Part shown: positions 1 to 10,747 of the stretch, piece by piece
How the letters are laid out: each line of letters starts with the position of its first letter
How positions within the stretch are numbered: position 1 is the first letter of the stretch
Source: Jaapia argillacea MUCL 33604
Lineage: Eukaryota > Basidiomycota > Agaricomycetes > Jaapiales > Jaapiaceae
DNA length: 58,346 bases
Direction of reading: 5' to 3'
Assembly: GCA_000697665.1 (NCBI GenBank)
Contig: KL197737.1
Span: 118,317-176,662 of the forward strand
Notes under the pieces: model-generated
What the model saw: only the letters and a program-made list of their open reading frames with translations
The model's database searches: none
What the model was told of the DNA's origin: nothing
Made by a program: the position numbers and the translations under genes

Positions 1-125
1 CTCTCCCTTCCTCCCTTCCTCCCTTTCTTCCCCTTCTCCCTCCCTTCCCCCCCTCTCCCCCCTCTCTCCCCCTCTCCATCACCTTCACCCTACTCTTTCT
101 CCCCCACCTCCTCTCCACTTCTCAC
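1..125. repeat. C/T-rich low-complexity tract
   Basis: Nearly uninterrupted pyrimidines on the plus strand (runs of cccttcctccc type). No coding sense is apparent. It is cut by the window edge, so its full length is unknown. Confidence 0.85.
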
Positions 126-619
126 ACTTTTTGGTCTCAAAAAGACACCATATATTCAGATACAGGCATAGTAGACTTCTCCTTTATAATCCATATTTTT
201 TCCCATATTTTTATCGATTTTTATCGATTTTTTGCGACCCTAAATGAAGCTGTAAACCATTAAGCTGTTGTCATCACCTGCAACAGCGAACTTGACCACT
301 CTGCCGCTGTTCTTGACAATGTCCACACTCATTTGTCACTATTTGCATGTGGCAAGTCTCGGTTGTTCCGGCACTTCAGGGCTTGACAGTTTCTGTGACT
401 CAAATCATGCTTCTGTGTCATTTTGGCTCCCATCAAACCCAATTGAATAATACCCATCGACATGTGACTCCGTACATTTCAATCAATTCAACATGTCACA
501 GGTCACCAAGCCAATTGTCGAATCCAAAATTTGGTTGTCACGGAGGTTAGAAATCAAAAAATCGCTCAGGAACTCCTGAATAGCCATTTTTTCAGCTCCA
601 GGACTGTTTTTGAGTTCCA
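126..619. other. No gene recognised
   Basis: Only short overlapping reading frames of 60-67 codons without family resemblance. A phrase around a TGTCACAGGTCAC motif near 490-530 recurs in looser form near 6910-6930, on the other side of the Ngaro-like element, so this may be older flanking repeat. Confidence 0.4.
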
Positions 620-717
620 GCTGCGTCTCTCGCAAGGGGGAATGATGTTAGCTAGGAGGTTGGGTGAGAACCAATGAGATTGGTTTGGACGCGGTGCAAG
701 ATCTATCTGCTCACCCA
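620..717 (-). repeat. Split direct repeat B2 of the Ngaro-like element
   Basis: About 98 bp matching 1023-1121 with a handful of differences, mostly CG versus TG or CA. It would be the outer 3' repeat of the element. Confidence 0.75.
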
Positions 718-838
718 TACGGGGAGATCTTGAGCCACGATTCGCTAACACCATAGCCCTAGTGAGAAAACTGGGGTAAAAGGCATAACAACATAATATT
801 ATAAGCATAACTACAGGCTTGAGGGAGTGGTGGGTGGG

Positions 839-1019
839 TGCGAATAGACTAGTTATAGTGCAGATACTGTACAAGAACAGGGGGAACTGAACTTTGACAC
901 GAACGGTGGTGAACGCTGCAGAAGAAAACTTCAATTGATAAAGGTCTCTGCTGATGCTTGGCTAGACGCTGGGTGCCAGCTCTCACAGCTCTGCTAGGGT
1001 TTGCTGGCCCCAGCACTCA
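839..1019 (-). repeat. Split direct repeat A2 of the Ngaro-like element
   Basis: About 181 bp matching 6568-6749 in the same orientation, both ending in GCACTCA. It directly abuts B1. About 120 bp (718-838) separate it from B2, which is not expected in an intact Ngaro element and may be an insertion or a longer repeat whose partner is lost. Confidence 0.75.
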
Positions 1020-1022
1020 TCC

Positions 1023-1121
1023 AGCCGCATCTCTCGCAAGGGGGAACGATGTTAGCTAGGAGGTTGGGTGAGAACCAATGAGATTGGTTCAGACGTGGTG
1101 CAAGATCTATCCACTCACCCA
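1023..1121 (-). repeat. Split direct repeat B1 of the Ngaro-like element
   Basis: Second copy of the B repeat, lying just 3' of the recombinase frame on the minus strand and next to A2, as expected for the B1-A2 junction. Confidence 0.75.
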
Positions 1122-1187
1122 GAAATTCCGCTGCTGAAGCAATCTGCGGTCAACTTGCACCGCTATCCCAACCAGCGAGGCAGTGGG

Positions 1188-2225
1188 TCAGGCAAGGTCT
1201 GCCATATGCCTGGAGGCGATTTGTTCGAATGCATGGATGTAGGCTTCGTACGCGAGAGATTTCCAACAACCGGCAAGTCGAACGGTTTCGGGGTCCACTT
1301 TCTGTGTGAGAAAAAATGAGGCACCCCCAATGCAAAAGGAATGGCTGAATAGTGTGCCCCATCCATATGCAACAAATATGGCATTGATTCTAGCAAGTGC
1401 CGTGTCCTGAATCATGGGGCGTATGTCGCCCTTATTGTCGCGCCACGAGAATAGAGGGTCCTTCGCAGCAGCAGGGACAATCTGGGCTAGATTTTGCAGA
1501 GCTCGCAGTGGGCATACATCACCCTCCTCCATGAGGTAGACGTGCTGGACCTCCCCAGGTGCTGCAGTCTTTGCTGAAGGAAGGTCAAGCTGAGCATAGT
1601 GGCAGCCATTGAGATCCATCCTGAAGAAGGAGTCAGAGCGTTTGAGGTGCAGGACAGGGCTGAAGGCAGCCTGCGATTTGACTGGAACCTCACCGAAATG
1701 CATCATTCCCCAGAAGGCGCAGCTTGCCATCACCCATACACAGGCATCGAAAGGGTTGTCCAGGATTAGTGCTGACTTGAGTGTGCGAAGCATTGGCAAA
1801 GTAACTGGAGGTTGAGGTGGGCGCGTACAGCAACCTTGGTGGAGATTTGCAAGGCCACGAAGGGACCAGTTGATGTGGGTGTGGTCTTCCTCAGATAAAG
1901 GCGGCGGCCAGCCTTGGGCAAGGTGCCATGCACGTACCGCTGACAGATACTTGCGGGCGACACCAACAGAGACTGGTTCAAATGGGGTGCCATCTGATAG
2001 GACAGGGTTGAATGGGTCTGGTTCTGTTACTGCCCATAATGCAAAGGAGTGTAGTATGTGGAAAGGGGCTGGTAGGCAATCACATTCCGGAATGGAAAAT
2101 ATGTCGCAGAAGAGATGGAATTTTCGAAGGCCTGCACCATACCCAGTCGCATCATGGAGTGATGCTCAAGAAGCTGTGTCTGCAAGATGGGCGAGAATGG
2201 AGTGTGAAATAGTTATAGAGGGGGG
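1188..2225 (-). pseudogene. Tyrosine recombinase of the Ngaro-like element
   Basis: The minus-strand frame contains the N-terminal core-binding-type region (GAGLRKFHLFCD, RKYLSAVRAWHLAQGW) and the catalytic region (AFWGMM-FGEV, HSF-IGGASFF, and a W..LAYEAYI segment holding the likely nucleophile tyrosine). In this family both the residue after GMM and the residue after HSF are arginine. Here they are His (CAT) and Cys (TGC), each one CpG transition from an Arg codon. An in-frame TGA at 2168-2166 also interrupts the N-terminal part. The protein would cut and rejoin the circular cDNA during integration; this copy cannot. It is the last gene of the element, followed by repeat B1. Confidence 0.8.
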
Positions 2226-2377
2226 GTGCTTAACCCCCCACCATAGGAAAATTCACTCATCCGCCTTGCAATTTGGATGCAGGTATGATGGTCGAAGGAC
2301 TAATTTTCCTAAGTGTTCCAGAATTCTGGCTTGGCCAGGAAGTTCGGGGGGAATGACGCGCATGCCAGTTGCTGGCA

Positions 2378-4110
2378 TCACAATGATATCAGTTTTCCAT
2401 GGAGGTGGGTAGGCAAAGTAGGGCTGATACAGTGGGTTGCTGAAGGGAAACCAAGTAGGAAGGAGCAAACGTCTCCGCACGAGAGGGCGTCGGTTATGTT
2501 GAGACAACTGGGAACAAATTGAGTGTCGAGGGTGATGTGATTGGAGGCGAGAAGGGTATAGATCTCCTTGAGAATGATGTTCATTTCTTTGCTCTGGGAG
2601 CAGCCCTTGTTGACAACTGTCACCACACCACTGTTGTCGGACCTGACCTGTAGACGAGATGTGAATGGGGGAAGGTGGAGTAGGAGACCCATCTCGAGGA
2701 TGATCCGAAGTCCTAGCTTGATCACTACTGCCTCTGCCCACCCAATGTTGAACTGATGGTGGGGGCCAACAGTAAACCCAGGGGACCACTTCCACACAGC
2801 CCAGTATTTGCCAACCACAACTCCAATGCCGAAACTCATGCTGGCATCGCCCCACCAGCCCAAGTCGTAGGATGCTGAGGAGGATAGTGATATCTTGTTT
2901 GGTAGGTTGCTCAGTAAGAATCTGATCCATGTGAGATCGGCAAGGACAGCATCAGGAGGGTGCAGCCGAGCACGAGCCGAGGTAAAGTGGGCTGCAAAAC
3001 GGGATACAGATACCAGGAAGGGGCGGACAAGTGGAAAAATACAGGAGAGTGAACCAGTTTCCCATGTAGTTTGGCAGTGTCGTGGGACGAGAACTTGGAA
3101 CCACCCTTCGACCATTGATGAACCAAGGACTGGATGGCATCGAGCTTGTCCAATGGGACTGATACTGTTTTGTGGTGTATATCCCAGTTGAAGCCAATAT
3201 ACCGTTGGCAGGAGGCCAGAGGCTTTGTTTTCTCAATAGCCCAAGGGACACCTAACTGTGCAGTTAGGGCAATGAAGTCCGATTCAGTCCAATGCTGGTC
3301 TGGTAGCCGGATGACGAAGAAGTCGTCCACCCATTTCTGGATGGGACCAAATTTGGAAGCTTCGTAAATGGCGACGAGTAGGTTGGCAATAGACCCAAAG
3401 ACACCAGTGCTGGACGTAAGACCAAAGCATACCGCACGGTCCACATAAATCTTTCCACGCCAGCATACACAGAGGGCATGCTGCTGATCAGGACGAACCG
3501 GGGTGATATGATAAGCAGCTGAGATGTCGAATGCTGCAGCTAGAGCATCAGGCAGCAAGGACAGTACAAGCTCTGCCGTACTCGCGAAGGTTCCCCATGC
3601 AGTAGGAAAGTCGTCCAAGTTAATGCCCGCATTGACAGAGGGAACGGACGGCTAACAGGAGCAACAGTCAGAGACGAAGCATAAATTTCAATGTAGACTA
3701 TAGCATACATCGCCCTGAGGAAATGACAGGTCTTGAACTAATCTCAATTTCGAAGAATTGGGTTTGGGAACCAGCCCAAGAGGTGAAGTACAAAAGTGGC
3801 CAATGATGTTCTCTAATTTGGAAGGGGAGAACCCTCGTGAATACCTGCTGGCAGCTTGCTCGCTGGCAATATATGAGTCGATAAAGGTGTCGTCCTAACA
3901 CGACATCAGATGTAAGATACAACAAACTGCGGGATGGGCTACGCACAAACCAGCGACGAAGAAGAATGATTTTCGAAAATGAAAGAGTGAGGAAGTGGCG
4001 TGGATGCACCAACATCGAAACCAGAATGGAGACCTTCAACAACATGGCTCCAAGAGTCGAACAGGCCAAGGCTCCTAAGTAGAGACTTGACCTTGTCAGC
4101 ATTGAGGGGG
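2378..4110 (-). pseudogene. Reverse transcriptase-RNase H of the Ngaro-like element
   Basis: Read on the minus strand: a pre-RT segment near 3939-4110 (TPLNADKVKSLL), RT motifs AFDISAAYH, FGLTSSTGVFGS and WVDDFFVIR (the YxDD-box equivalent) between 3618 and 3150, then RNase H motifs WWGDASMSFGIG, WAEAVV, VRSDNSGVV and ITDALS between 2800 and 2450. The RT frame ends in a frameshift near 3045, where one base is missing after the LHGKLVH motif; RNase H continues in the next frame. The pre-RT part at 3660-3960 needs several frame changes. DALSCGD has Cys (TGC) where the family normally has Arg. Together the domains would copy element RNA into cDNA; this copy is inactive. Confidence 0.8.
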
Positions 4111-4128
4111 GTGACAATGTGGCATGGA

Positions 4129-6553
4129 TCAACGGGTGTGGGTGCAGGTGGCGGCACCATGCTCCCTGGCACCGCAGAGGGTGCAGCTGTGGATGTGGGA
4201 GCACTCTTTCCCATACTCGCATTGAGATCCTCTGCTCCAATTGAAACAGTAGAGTCTTCCCTGGGGATCAGCGAGGGTGCTGGCGCTACAGGCGTTGGTG
4301 GCAAGAGTGACGACTGGACGACCCACAGTGGTTTGGGTGCTCTGGCAGGTTGCGGGAAGGTGTCCACTAGAGCCGCATTGAAAACACTGCCCATCGGTCG
4401 AGGGAGAGGAACGATAACGCTTGCTACCAGACACAATCCCGGACTCAAAGGGACATTTAGTAGGTGATGTGTGTGGAGGGGGAGGGGGAGGAGCTGGTGC
4501 AGCTGCAGGTCGGGTCGCAATGAGGGTAAGGGCAGTGAAGTCGAGATCAGTGAGGTTGTGGTCAGTGTTGATAGCAGCAGCTTCGTGTTGTTAGATGTCG
4601 TACTCCATCGCGATGGTCCAGTTGTGGGACTGGACGATACGTGTAACATTGGCATGATGAGATACAAATGCATCACCGCAGGCCTGACCATGGTACCTCA
4701 TGATGTACCTCTCGACGACACCAGCGGCAATTAGCCACTCAGACTGTGTGATGGCACGCTCGTCACACCAATCCAAGGTCTTTGCCATGAGGCCACCACT
4801 GCCATTGACAATGAACTCTTCCTCACCGCGATTGGCTTTAATACGATTTTGATAGGTGAGGGACGAGTAAGGGACATACTTGTATGCCTACAGAGCAAGG
4901 TCGACCTTCGGAGGAATAGCTATTCGCAATCCATCAGCGACAACATTCAAGACCAATAGTGCAATGCGAAAACGACGATGGCGAGCGGCAAACGGGGCCA
5001 GACAACGAGATTGATGACGACGAGGGTATACAACGATTCGATGACAACGATAGAGCGTCCGAGAGGAGCCCGCACAAAGGTGAAGAACGCAGGTGGAATG
5101 AGAAATGATGTGACTTACTGATGTCGAAGGGGTTAGACTTGAGACCAGGAACAAATGGCTTCAAAACGACGAGCTTCTTTGGAGCTGCAATCGCAAAGAG
5201 ACGAGCTTCCTCAATAGCGTTGTCATTGGCCACAAGGGGGTTTGGAGCCACGTTTTGGGCTTTTTCATACTCCAGCTGCAGGATGCGAGCCTAGAGGGCG
5301 GCAATGATATCACCATTTGCAGCAGGATCCGCACCATCAAGGGGTATGGCAGCTGGTGCAGGTGCAGCTGCAGCAGGTACAGCAGGTACCGGGGGTACTT
5401 GGGGTGGTTGGATGGGAGCAGCAGGTGCTGCTGCTGGGACCGCAGGTGCGGGAATGGCAATCGCAGCTGGGGGAGCAGGGTTTGTGGCTGGAGGAATTGG
5501 GTTTGCAGGTGGCGGAACCTGCCCTGGTAAGATATGGGAAACATAAACTCACCTATCAGGGTTTGCTGAAGTGGCAACCCTAATTGCCTTTTCCAGAGAC
5601 CTAGGGTTGCCCAATGGCGACAGTGAATAGCACAACACATTTCATTTCCAGGTCTTGTTTTGAACTGTAGAATGCTAGATAGGTACATTTGGGAGGGGTT
5701 GGCAGTGCCAGAATCAAAATTGATGGTCAGGTGATGGAGTTATTTGCCAAAAATTGATTATGCTCCTTTTCGCATTTTACCTCATCTGGGACTTGACTGG
5801 TGCATTTTCAAATTTTCCAACTGCCCAAATTGGCGGTTTGGGATACTCCGGTGGAGTTTAAATACTACCGGCATACTGGCACTGTGGCTGAGCTGATGGC
5901 GTCATCATCACATTCCATCACAAATTGTGACAGTATGTTACTGGGTGCTGTGGTGGGCCATTGTCATGTCTTCCCGATATTCGTAAATCTCACCTAATTT
6001 CAACCTTGTGGTGATTTCCCATCAACGAAGGTGGCACAAAAAGTTGATAATGTTATAGAATACATACAATCACCCCTATATCTAAGCATTGATTATTAGT
6101 GTGTGGTAGTATACACCAAAACTTCAAATGCATCTCCCAAACACCCCCAAGGCCCTGTAAGGTATATGCAGGTGAGGTTTAGGGATTCAGGGAAGATGTT
6201 GATGTTGGGGGCAATTGCTGCTCTCAGCCACCTGCCCATCAATCCTTTCATTTCGGGGATGAAGCATCCTATTTGCCCAGTTTTTCACACTTCTGGAGTC
6301 CAGACAAATTACAATTACATGGCTAGATCCCTGCCAGTGGCAGCAGTCACAGTACCACCATGCAACGACACATCAGACAAAAATTTCCCCAGATTGGTGG
6401 CTTACATAAGCCAAACCCTAGGGTTACCAATTAGGGAATAGGGTTAGATCACGGCAAACCCCGATAGTTGAGTTTATGTTTCCCATATCTTAGATTGTTT
6501 TGCTGGGCCCCAATGTGTGGGCCGGGAAGGTTGAGAGGTAAGTGAGCATGCAT
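4129..6553 (-). pseudogene. Gag-like protein of the Ngaro-like element, interrupted
   Basis: Starts at ATG 6553-6551, just inside repeat A1. About 20 codons later the frame is interrupted by the inverted-repeat element 5530-6490; it resumes at 5527 with a Pro/Ala-rich stretch. A likely intron runs from about 5121 (GTAAGTCACA) to about 4891 (CTGTAG). The exon after it carries the KYVPYSSLT and SHHANVTRI segments, and the C-terminus has CFQCGSSGHLPATC plus CTLCGAREHGAATC zinc-binding motifs (4434-4130). In-frame stops TAG near 5291 and TAA near 4594 lie where Gln codons would fit. The role by family is the capsid or RNA-binding protein of the particle. Confidence 0.7.
5530..6490. mobile_element. 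961-bp inverted-repeat element with TA target duplication
   Basis: Ends are AGATATGGGAAACATAAACT on one side and its reverse complement on the other; similarity continues about 36 bp well and further in degenerate form. TA flanks both sides (5528-5529 and 6491-6492). Removing the element and one TA joins the Ngaro gag reading frame exactly. It encodes no transposase that I recognise, so it looks non-autonomous. TA duplication suits a Tc1/mariner-type mobiliser, but that is inference. Confidence 0.75.
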
Positions 6554-6567
6554 AGTGTAAAAATACG

Positions 6568-6749
6568 ATGCAAATAGACTAGTTATAGTGCAGATACTGT
6601 ATGAGAACGAGGAGAACTGAACTTCGACACAAACAGTGGTGAACGCTGCAGAAGAAAACTTCAATCGATAAAGGTCTCTGCTGACGCTTGGCTAGACGCT
6701 GGGTGCTGGCTCTCACGGCTCCGCTAGGGTTCGCCAGCCCTGGCACTCA
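6568..6749 (-). repeat. Split direct repeat A1 of the Ngaro-like element
   Basis: The 5' terminal repeat of the element on the minus strand, matching 839-1019. The gag ATG lies just downstream at 6553. Confidence 0.75.
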
Positions 6750-7163
6750 GCTATCTCTGTAGTTACTGTGATATCTGCCTCCCTGGCAGCTGTAAGGCTT
6801 AAATAAACATCCAAAACCTCATGTTCCACAAGGCCAAGTGCCGAAAATTTCAAGTTGTCACGGGCCCCAAGCCGAAGTGTCGAATTGTTGAACTGAAACT
6901 TGCCTGTCACAGGTCACACCCCGTGTCGAATTGATCGAAATGGTACAGTAACCTAGAAGTTTCAAATCTGGAAGAGTCGGTGTGGATGGAAAAGCCCACT
7001 GCTCCTATTTCTAACTACATACCCAATCACCGTACATTAATTCCCTCCTCCCCGAAATCTTCCCAGTTGACAAGCACCAGCCAACGATCATTGACCACAT
7101 CAGGTATCCAACATCTAAACCTAACCATTTAAACCCATCAATTCGAGCAAAACCAACATTCAT
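6750..7163. other. Intergenic, no gene recognised
   Basis: Lies between the 5' end of the Ngaro-like element and the stop codon of the asparaginyl-tRNA synthetase gene. It should hold the 3' UTR of that gene. I see no motif worth naming. Confidence 0.5.
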
Positions 7164-9767
7164 TCAAGGAGTCGCACGTCCAGGCCATCTACGAACCCAA
7201 CGATGAGCACCCAATCAACAAGAAAAGAGTACGCAGCGAACCGACCTTGGGTATAAACAACATTCCCTCACGGTATACCTATTAGCCAACCAAGCCAAGA
7301 ACCTCTACGCACGCAAATCCAGGTGGTAAGTTCGCGACAGCGTGTGCGAAGCAAGGATAAAGTTCGCGAGTTAATTAGTAGGAGGGTTTGCGAGTGAGCG
7401 AGTTAGGAATTTGTAAGGAGAAAAGGCAAAAAGCAACGAACCTCAACACCCAATCCATACCCTCCATGTTCACAAGTCCCATACTTTCTCTGATCCGTAA
7501 ACCAATAATAAGGTCCAGGATCAATCCCTTCCCTCTTATAAGCCGCAAGCAACTCTTCCGAATCCGAAATCCTCATCGACCCACCTATGCAAAACCTCCA
7601 TCAGTCACCCAAGCCCAAGTGAACACCAAGTGAGAGAAAAAACGCACCAACAATCTCCCCAACACCAGGCATCAACAAATCACAACTCTCCGTAAAAACC
7701 TCCCCGCCCTCGCCCACCTCCTCCATCCTCTTCATATAAAACGCCTTCAACTCTTTCGGGAACCCAAACAAAAAAACCGGCCTCCCAATAATATCCGTCA
7801 TCTGCCTCTCAGCCGCCTCTGCAATATCATCGCCAACTTTATGTTTAACCATCTTCACTTTGCCTGTTTCAGGGTCTAGGATGGGGGAGCCTGTGAGGGG
7901 GTCTTCGAGTGGGTGAAGGATGTTGTGTTCGTTGAGCCAGGATATGGCGGAAACGTAGGAGAGGCGGAGGAAGGGACGGGTGGGGGGTGTGAAGGTTGGG
8001 TTGAGGTGGTAGAGGAGGGAACGGGAGAGGGGGTTGGCTAGGATTCGGTCTACTGTTTCGCAGATCTGGGTGAAAGGAAGAGGTGTTAGGTTGTGGGAAG
8101 GGAGGAGGGAGGAGGGGGGGACGTACGACAGCCTCGATATGAGTCATCAAATCATCAAAAGTGATGAAAGCCAACTCCGCTTCTAAATGCGTATATTCGC
8201 TCAAATGACGACGGGTATGACTAGGAGATGTAGTGGTCAACGTCGCAGCTTTACGGCTGTAGTAGAAAAGGCCCAATGAAAACACTCACCTATTCTCAGC
8301 TCTAAAACTCTCCTGCACACAAAACACATCCCCCAAACTACTCAAACAAGTCTCAAGATACAACTGCGACGATTGAGTCAAGAACGCTTTTTGTCCATAA
8401 TACGTCAACTCAAATAGCGTCGAGCCTCCTTCGACCTGTACATAACGTAAGCTCACTGCAAGCCAAAACGAACTCGACAATGGAGTCTCACCTGAGTTTG
8501 AACCAAACAAGGAGGAGTAACCTCCATACACCCATGATTAACACCAGTGAGTGTATCCCTAAACGCAGCTAGCAATTGTGAACGCAGTTTGATGACTGAA
8601 GAGGAGGTTTCGCCGCGGAGGACCAGGTGGCGGAGGTCGGATAGGATTGAGGGGTCTGATTTCTACGGAGGGGCATTAGTTTGTGTGTACGAGGGGGGGA
8701 AGCCTTGAGGAACAGATCCGTCCCTCCAATTTCATCCCAAGTAGAGACGGATGTCAAGGGGAGATCATAAATAAAACCAGGGCGCATATACCCAGCGCCA
8801 GTGTCATACAGCCACCAAATCGCAGCCCGAAAGGCCCCTCCCAACCCCGGCTCGAAGAAACTAAGGGCACCGAGAAAAAAACGCTCACCTCGTTCAACCT
8901 GTTAGTAAATGCTTCTTCACCACCTGGAGCAGCCCCAATACATTTCCACCAATCGACGATTAGTTCGTGGCCGTTTGGTTCAGGTTTGCCTGGGGGGTTG
9001 GACGGGTTAGTGAGTGACGCCGAAAGGAAGCAGCGAACGCATCGTGACTTACCACTAATCCCAGGCGCGGTCTTCCCCTCTGGAAGAGCGGTGAGAGTAC
9101 CTGTTAGTTCGATGGATGATTCGAGTGTGAGGGTGAGGGCTGCGTATGTTTGGGCCTGCGAGGGGGGTTGGGTTGAGGATGGGATCGGGTGGAGGGGGAA
9201 GGCAGACGTACGACGACTCCACTCAAAACACATTGCAAAAACCCTTTGCCATCCCTCAAGACGACAAATATAATATCTTTTTGAACTCTCAACCGATGTA
9301 CCCAACCAAACACCCTCACTCGTTTCCCTCTAAGTGCTTCAAGCGCGTTCAACTTCGCCTACAACGCCATCAATCACCCATCACCCAGATCATGACACAC
9401 AGAGACATACCTTGGTAGCAGGAGGCAAAGCAGGATCTTCAACGATAGCAACCTTCTTACTCTCTTCCAATACCTTCTCCCTCTTCTCCCTCGCCTCTTT
9501 TTCCTCGGCTTGTTCTTTCAATGCAGCCTCTTCAGCTTTTTTGGCTTTCTTGACGAGGCCATCTGCAGTCTTTTTAGCTTTTTTGAGAGCGGATTGAGTG
9601 GGATCTGTGTATGGCGAGTTGGGGTCTTTTCGGATGAGGAATTTGGGAGCATCGGGGGAAGTGAAGAGGGCGTAGGCGAGAGTGTGGTAGGGGGAGGTCT
9701 CTGTGCCGTGTGCTGAGCCAGGGATGTCTGAGCCTGATGACTCGTCGATGTAGATGGGGGTGGCCAT
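7164..9767 (-). CDS. Asparaginyl-tRNA synthetase, cytosolic (11 exons)
   Basis: Class II synthetase that attaches Asn to tRNA-Asn in the cytosol. Exons on the minus strand: 9767-9411, 9358-9212, 9155-9053, 8989-8889, 8662-8492, 8435-8290, 8220-8127, 8065-7648, 7584-7442, 7304-7246, 7188-7164. All junctions are GT..AG and in phase, giving 587 aa. Domains in order: a Lys/Glu-rich helical N-terminal extension; OB-fold anticodon-binding domain ([21 protein letters not shown]); catalytic core with [19 protein letters not shown] (motif 1), [18 protein letters not shown] (motif 2) and [13 protein letters not shown] (motif 3); C-terminus ending in the usual [10 protein letters not shown] form. The start is the first ATG and fits the family. 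It is divergent from LSm4. CpG-rich with C-ending codons, unlike the nearby repeats. Intron 4 (8663-8888) is unusually long. The yeast counterpart is DED81. Confidence 0.95.
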
Positions 9768-9913
9768 CGTTGGTGGTAGTCGTGTGCTGAGCTGTAAATG
9801 TGCCAGAGAGGATATAAAGAATGAAAGTGACTCAGATGTTATCGCTTATCTTATCTTATCACTCAACTTCAACCGACCTTCATCCTCGTTTCTTCCTGCC
9901 ATCACCTGCAACC
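9768..9913. promoter_or_regulatory. Shared divergent promoter, AsnRS / LSm4
   Basis: Only 146 bp separate the two start codons. The stretch contains three overlapping GATAAG sites read on the minus strand (CTTATCTTATCTTATC, about 9845-9860), a consensus for GATA-type zinc-finger factors. Their use here is inference; no TATA box is obvious. Confidence 0.55.
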
Positions 9914-10747
9914 ATGGTCAGTCCCTCCTCCCTCTCCGTTTCTGCAATCTCTAACGCCAAATATAGTTACCCCTCTCACTCCTCAATGCCGCTCAGAACA
10001 AGCCCATGGTCCGTCCCCTCCCCAGCCCCGCCACTCACTAACTCAATCACCCCCAGTTGGTCGAACTCAAAAACGGCGAAACTTTCAACGGCCATCTCGT
10101 CAACTGCGACAATTTTATGAATATCACCCTCCGAGAAGTCTTCCAAACTTCTCCCGACGCTGACAGGTTCTGGAAAGTGAAAGAGTGCTATATTCGTGGT
10201 AGCACTGTACGTCGCGCTGTCACTTTGCGACTTCACCATTCTAACCATCCTTTACCCAGATCAAATACATCAGAGTGCCAGATACGCTCCTAGATGCAGT
10301 CAAGGACGAACAAAACAGAGCGAGAGAGATGGGAAGGAGCGCAAGAGGTGGCAACGTCAGCAGAGGAGGTGCGTACCCTTCCTTCTTCCTCGCTTTTCAC
10401 TTTCGCCTTTCGCCTTGGGGTTCGAGCAAGGCGGGTGTAATCGCATGTCGTGTTATTATCCAGAAACAACGTCGATTGTGATTTTCCTCCCATGTTCACG
10501 TGGGCGATGTGTTTTCCCCACCACCGCGTTTCCAAATAGCATACTCAATACTCCCATCTCATTTCTCCTTCACACACTAAACCCATCTTTTTCAATCCTT
10601 AGGAGGTAGAGGTATGCCACAACGAGGTAAATCCTCCTCATTCCCCCTCACCACCCACTAACACCCCTTCTTCCCTTTACAGGAGGCAGAGGAGGCATGC
10701 GAGGCGGACCAGGCAGAGGTGGACGTGGACGCGGTCGAGGCTCATGA
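9914..10747 (+). CDS. LSM4: LSm4, U6 snRNA-associated Sm-like protein
   Basis: Subunit of the Lsm2-8 ring on U6 snRNA (splicing, nucleus) and the Lsm1-7 ring (mRNA decay, cytoplasm). Exons 9914-9916, 9967-10008, 10057-10206, 10260-10368, 10603-10626 and 10683-10747 join in phase to 130 aa. After the initiator Met come [20 protein letters not shown] (Sm1 motif, with [15 protein letters not shown]) and [14 protein letters not shown] (Sm2 motif), then an RGG-rich tail encoded across three exons. The N-terminus matches LSm4 of other eukaryotes nearly residue for residue, which fixes the start even though the first coding exon is only the ATG. Intron 4 (10369-10602) is the longest. Confidence 0.95.

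Larger units (their letters stand above)
620..6749 (-). mobile_element. Ngaro-like tyrosine-recombinase retrotransposon (decayed)
   Basis: On the minus strand the order is: repeat A1, a gag-like protein with two zinc-knuckle regions, reverse transcriptase, RNase H, tyrosine recombinase, then repeats B1, A2 and B2. That order with split direct repeats (A1-genes-B1-A2-B2) is the layout known for Ngaro/PAT elements, which integrate through a circular intermediate with a tyrosine recombinase instead of an integrase. No LTR or methylase domain is seen. All reading frames carry stops or frameshifts, and both recombinase catalytic arginines that I can place are mutated, so this copy is dead. A 961-bp inverted-repeat element sits inside gag. 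The assignment to Ngaro rather than another DIRS-type group is inference. Confidence 0.8.

Noticed and set aside
5255-5583. Gly/Ala-rich plus-strand frames
   Set aside because: They are the antisense of the Pro/Ala-rich N-terminal part of the Ngaro gag.
6410-6440. Telomere-like CCCTAGGGTT and TTAGGG words
   Set aside because: Only isolated degenerate words, mirrored near 5590-5625 as part of the inverted-repeat ends of the 961-bp element; no tandem TTAGGG array.
7215-7304. Synthetase ending [12 protein letters not shown] at 7215
   Set aside because: That reads into an intron; splicing 7245-7189 gives the family-typical [10 protein letters not shown] end at 7164.
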